From: a bacterium
GTDB lineage: Bacteria; Pseudomonadota; Gammaproteobacteria; Burkholderiales; Thiobacillaceae
Direction: 5' to 3'
Assembly (NCBI GenBank): GCA_009772925.1
Contig: WOUQ01000007.1
Location: 62,001-126,000, forward strand
DNA length: 64,000 nt
Numbering within the stretch: position 1 is the first letter of the stretch; each line of letters starts with the position of its first letter. Of this stretch, positions 60,578-64,000 are shown in pieces. A program made the translations under genes and the position numbers. Under the pieces are notes generated by a model. The model had not been told where the DNA came from and made no database searches. It saw only the letters and a list, made by a program, of their open reading frames with translations.

Positions 60578-63400
60578 CTACTGGCTATTTTTTCCTCCAA
60601 TAGTCTCCTGAATGTAGTTACCAGGATTCGGCCCCGTTACTCCATTTACGACACGACTTGCCGCATCAGCCACATCTTCGGCGATCTCCATTCCCTTACC
60701 CACAGCAGAGGCTGGTTTCAGCTTGCGGAAATCTGACGGTGTTGCATTTTCCTGATAAATTTGTCCTGCCCCTTCCTTCCGGTCATTAACCTCGAACGCA
60801 TTCCTGGAAAACTCCCGCATTGCTGTGTGCATGACCTGGTCGCTTGGTCGCCCCTGCGGGATAACCCCTGCACGTCCCGCTCTCCCCTTCACCTGCCCCA
60901 TATATCCGCCACCTGCTGATTCAACCGATTCACGGCCTGGCATGCCTGCCCGGTTAGCATCATGCCTTGCCTGGATTGCCTCAGTCCCCTGCACCTGCCC
61001 GCCCATCTCTCCCAGCATCCGGTCATAGTTCTGCGCGGTGTATTCCTCGATGTATGGCCTGAGCTTATGCGGATCGCCCATGACCCCCTGAAACTTTTCA
61101 TAGTTGTATTCGAGCTTGGGCAGCAGAAAATCCTTGATGAAGTGATCCTGTAGCTGAAGATTCGACCCAAGCTGACCACTATGAGAGAGCTCCCACATCT
61201 GCCGGTGCCCTTCCGTTTCCTGTAGTGATGCTGTGAAGGCATCACGCGATTGCCGTGCGTGGTCCAAGGACGCACGCATACCATCGCTGCCGGCGGTCTT
61301 TCCTTCATCGCTGGTCCGGTAGTTCCGTTCCCAGCCGTTGTCGAGTACAGTGCCAACCTTCTTTCCGAAGCTCGATTCTTTAGCGAATTGAGCCATCTCC
61401 TCAAGAGATCGCATGGAGTCCGCGGAATTGCGCATCTTGGCCGACACTTCCACACCTCCGCGAAGCCCTGCAATCTCCAAAAGCTTCGGAGTACTCATGC
61501 CCATCGATGCGCCAACCATGAGTTCCATCGCGACCTTCTCGCTGACACCGAGTTTTCTGGCCCACTGATCGACCTGGCGTAGGGTTTCATTGGCTTCTTG
61601 ATTCCGGCTTGACCCCATACCATGGCGGTACCCTGTCGTGTCATTAGCGCCCTTGGTGTGGCTTCTCTCAAAGCCAGCCTCCTGCTTGAGTGCCGCGAGA
61701 GCACTTTCAGCGTACTCCGCAGATTGCTGCTGCGTCGCCTGCTGGGAGCGTTCGTAATTCTCCTTCGCTGCAGCCCCCAAGGAATCGTTGATCGCCATAT
61801 CGGCACGTACATCGCTTTTCGCCTGCTTGACGACGAAGCCACCTCCGGAAAAATGGCTGTAATCGAATCCTCCTCGTGCCTGGTAATTGGTCATACCCTG
61901 ACGTAAGCTGGGGTTCATATCGACCGCCAAACCCTTCATCGTGTCGTGACTGACATTGTTGAGGGAGGCGTTACCCATCTGCATGTTGCCCATGGCCAAG
62001 GCGCTGGCGATCTTTTCCGGGTCGCGTGGCGGCGCCACCAGACCGGCGACCGACTGCAGTCCGACCTCGCCACCTTTCACGATAGCGGCAGCGATGGCCG
62101 GGATTGAAATGACCAGCATCCCCGCAATTGCCTGGTCGCTGACAATCGCGGTATTGAGGAAGCTCATCTGTTCAATGGACAAGCCACTTCCAGCGCTTCC
62201 ATTCGTGTATTGGCTTCTCGAATACATCGTGATGATGAAGTTCATCACGGCATAGAGCGGTGCCCAAAGCTGAATCCAGAACAAGCTGGCCGCGTAGGAC
62301 TTGATGATGGTGCCGGCCTGATGCCCACTGAGCACCACAAAGAGCAGGAAAACCGGAAAGATAGCGTACTGGACCAGTTCGATGGCATTGCGAACCTTGG
62401 GCATCGTGGATTCGGCAACCCGCGCCATCAGCTTATAGGAGTCGCTCGTTGATCGAAGTGACTGTGCCATCGCAAGGTTGGTCTGGGCGCTGGCGGCATC
62501 CCCTAATTGCGCGGGCAGCATGTACTGTGCATCGATCATGAAGTTGGCGACGATGGCCTGCTTGACGGCATCCTGTGCCGAGGCCGAAACCCCCAGGAGA
62601 TAGTTGGTCGAGGTAGCCAGGGAGCCGACAATCGCCGTCCCGGCATCTGCCTGACTCATTTTCGGGTAGAGGCGTGAACCCAGCAAAGTGATCTGGCGGC
62701 TTGATTCCGCATTGATCTGGGTAGTGAGACTCTGATACGCCACATCGCAGCCTACCGTACTCATGATGGTCGGGTCCGTCGTATCGCGCAAAGTCACCAG
62801 TCGCGCAGGATTTGTCTTCCCGTTCAGGCTGACCCAGACGTTGTTGACCTCCAGAATGTCCTCTTTCATGCGGATGTAGCCGGTGGCCAGATCCGGCGCG
62901 ACGCACTCACGGTAAAACTCCAGCAAGTTGCTGGTCAGAATGGGATTGCCGCTCTTAACGGCAAGACGCTCGGAGAGCACCCGGTGGCCGAACAAGGTGC
63001 CGTTCCGTCGGAACTTCACATCATCGGGTAGAGAGAATACGGTTTCGAAGGCCCCGGTCAGCCAGTCCCCTACCTTGCTCATGCTGTGTGCAAAGGCGCC
63101 CAGACCAATGGGTACATTGGCGACAGCTCGCGGTGGCTCATTCCCGGTGCGATCGACGATGGTCACCGTCACCTTGGGAATCAGCAGCATGGATTGGAAG
63201 ATGGCCAGGAAGAAGAGCCACTTCCACATCCCATCCAGTCGCTCTCGCCCGGTCAGGGTGGCGATGACGACGACGATGATTCCCACGATCGCCATGGTGC
63301 GCAGCAAACCGAGGTAATCGCCGCTACCCATGATGGAAGCGACGGCATTGAACATCGCTTCCAGCTCCGCGACGTTCCAATAGGCATAGACCTCGTACAT
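60578..63400 (-). CDS. traG: Mating-pair stabilisation protein TraG
   Basis: TraG spans the inner membrane in F-type systems and helps pilus assembly (N-terminal part) and mating-pair stabilisation (C-terminal part). The 940-residue protein has several membrane segments in the first 500 residues (about 35-60, 65-90, 355-385, 425-465 and others) and a long, polar C-terminal periplasmic or translocated domain (about 500-940) with MQMGNASLNNVS and FDYSHFSGGGFVVK. It is somewhat shorter than the SXT and F versions. It lies 16 bases after traH. Confidence 0.9.
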   Translation of the reverse strand: MYEVYAYWNVAELEAMFNAVASIMGSGDYLGLLRTMAIVGIIVVVIATLTGRERLDGMWKWLFFLAIFQSMLLIPKVTVTIVDRTGNEPPRAVANVPIGLGAFAHSMSKVGDWLTGAFETVFSLPDDVKFRRNGTLFGHRVLSERLAVKSGNPILTSNLLEFYRECVAPDLATGYIRMKEDILEVNNVWVSLNGKTNPARLVTLRDTTDPTIMSTVGCDVAYQSLTTQINAESSRQITLLGSRLYPKMSQADAGTAIVGSLATSTNYLLGVSASAQDAVKQAIVANFMIDAQYMLPAQLGDAASAQTNLAMAQSLRSTSDSYKLMARVAESTMPKVRNAIELVQYAIFPVFLLFVVLSGHQAGTIIKSYAASLFWIQLWAPLYAVMNFIITMYSRSQYTNGSAGSGLSIEQMSFLNTAIVSDQAIAGMLVISIPAIAAAIVKGGEVGLQSVAGLVAPPRDPEKIASALAMGNMQMGNASLNNVSHDTMKGLAVDMNPSLRQGMTNYQARGGFDYSHFSGGGFVVKQAKSDVRADMAINDSLGAAAKENYERSQQATQQQSAEYAESALAALKQEAGFERSHTKGANDTTGYRHGMGSSRNQEANETLRQVDQWARKLGVSEKVAMELMVGASMGMSTPKLLEIAGLRGGVEVSAKMRNSADSMRSLEEMAQFAKESSFGKKVGTVLDNGWERNYRTSDEGKTAGSDGMRASLDHARQSRDAFTASLQETEGHRQMWELSHSGQLGSNLQLQDHFIKDFLLPKLEYNYEKFQGVMGDPHKLRPYIEEYTAQNYDRMLGEMGGQVQGTEAIQARHDANRAGMPGRESVESAGGGYMGQVKGRAGRAGVIPQGRPSDQVMHTAMREFSRNAFEVNDRKEGAGQIYQENATPSDFRKLKPASAVGKGMEIAEDVADAASRVVNGVTGPNPGNYIQETIGGKNSQ

Positions 63401-63416
63401 TCTGGTTCTGCCCGAT

Positions 63417-64000
63417 CTACCGGTTAAAGACCATCATGGACTGGAAGATGTTGGTCGGCATCCCTGAATTGAGGCTTTGATGCAGAAGCTGGAGCGAACG
63501 GCTCATTTCTGCGACCTGCATGCCCTTTTGGTACTCGGCGCGCAGCATGTCCCGCGCCTCCTGCTCGACTTCGTTGAGGCGGACGAGAATCTTTTCCGAA
63601 GCAGCGACTGCATCGGGACCGCCCTTCCCTGTCTCGTTCTGCAGAGCACTGCGAAGCGTCTTTGAGAGATTCGTGAAGTAGGCGTAGGCCACATCCACGG
63701 CAATCAACTGTGCGTAGTCTTCGGTGATCCGGTCACCGCCAGGGATACTGCTGGATACCGCGAGCATCTTCCAGACTGGCAGGGAAGAATTGCCGATCAG
63801 GGCCGTATCCAGACTGGTTTGCCCCGTGGCATCCCGACTGATGATCTTGTCCCGCATCGCTGCGATCCGGGTTCTGACTTGCCGGGAGAATGGCGTCACG
63901 GTAAAGGCGCTTTCCGAGAAGGTTGGCGTCATGCACTCCGCCGTGTCGGCGCCGCACTTGAGGCCAGGCAGATTGACTGTCGTTGAACCACCATCCCCGA
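63417..64000 (-). CDS. traH: Conjugal transfer pilus assembly protein TraH, C-terminal part
   Basis: The C-terminal 194 residues or so of TraH, a periplasmic or outer-membrane protein of F-type pilus assembly. The frame is open to the right edge, giving NLPGLKCGADTAECMTP upstream of the internal ATG at 63932, so that ATG is not the start. The visible part is helical (AMRDKIISRDATGQT, ITEDYAQLIAVDVAYAYF) and the two-cysteine stretch fits TraH. The order traH-traG is the one seen in F and SXT. The N-terminus is outside the window. Confidence 0.85.
   Translation of the reverse strand, partial: GDGGSTTVNLPGLKCGADTAECMTPTFSESAFTVTPFSRQVRTRIAAMRDKIISRDATGQTSLDTALIGNSSLPVWKMLAVSSSIPGGDRITEDYAQLIAVDVAYAYFTNLSKTLRSALQNETGKGGPDAVAASEKILVRLNEVEQEARDMLRAEYQKGMQVAEMSRSLQLLHQSLNSGMPTNIFQSMMVFNR

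Larger units (their letters stand above)
41876..64000. mobile_element. Integrative conjugative element, left part (continues beyond window)
   Basis: From here to the right edge GC content drops and gene content changes to conjugation and cargo: MPF-F transfer proteins TraH, TraG, TraF, TraW, TraU, TrbC and TraN, a MobH-type relaxase, HU, HipBA, a Lar-like protein, an exonuclease and a four-gene defence-like operon. A guaA-like tail marks the left end. No integrase gene, coupling protein, TraB, TraC or TraK is in view, so they must lie to the right if the element is complete. Confidence 0.85.

Noticed and set aside
1-64000. CRISPR array or rRNA operon
   Set aside because: No regularly spaced direct repeats of 24-40 bases and no rRNA-like stretches were seen on either strand.

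Overview
The window reads as about 42 kb of high-GC proteobacterial chromosome (most like a betaproteobacterium, inferred from gene content and protein style; I cannot name the species) followed by about 22 kb of a visibly lower-GC integrative conjugative element (ICE) that runs off the right edge. No rRNA, tRNA or CRISPR array was seen.

Core chromosome, 1-15.8 kb: the end of lpxA, then lpxB and rnhB (lipid A synthesis and RNase HII), a flagellar stator pair motA-motB with a membrane methyltransferase and an HDOD protein closely coupled behind it, a diguanylate cyclase and smc on the minus strand, queF, and a periplasmic alpha/beta hydrolase coupled to the lipoprotein MlaA. A lipoprotein glycerophosphodiesterase follows on the minus strand.

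Accessory patch, 15.8-19.1 kb: the relic of an integron. It has a truncated integrase gene (intI) pointing right, and to its left minus-strand cassette-like genes (a DUF4160/DUF2442 pair, a metallo-beta-lactamase-fold protein, a YefM/YoeB toxin-antitoxin pair) separated by attC-like sites. A Phd/PIN toxin-antitoxin pair lies just to its right.

Core chromosome, 19.1-41.9 kb: an FGGY sugar kinase, an atypical PilZ-like protein, mfd, an RND efflux adaptor and pump, a periplasmic protein, a two-gene signalling unit (HDOD-GAF-histidine kinase, then receiver-PAS-GGDEF-EAL), divergent ppsA and its regulator ppsR, a TrmH-type methyltransferase, a pentapeptide-repeat membrane protein, a strong candidate small RNA, and an EF-G paralogue. 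Palindromic repeat elements have been inserted in frame once in smc and twice in mfd.

ICE, 41.9 kb to the right edge: it begins beside a sequence matching the last codons of guaA, a known integration hotspot. It carries F-type (MPF-F) transfer genes traH, traG, traF, traW, traU, trbC and traN, a MobH/TraI_2 relaxase, HU, HipBA, a Lar-like anti-restriction protein and an exonuclease. Between traG and traF sits a compact four-gene operon (XRE regulator with its own palindromic operator, Mrr-like nuclease effector, small middle component, DUF2326 SMC-like ATPase). This matches the predicted ABC-three-component conflict systems related to Lamassu and is the best candidate here for a little-described biological system.
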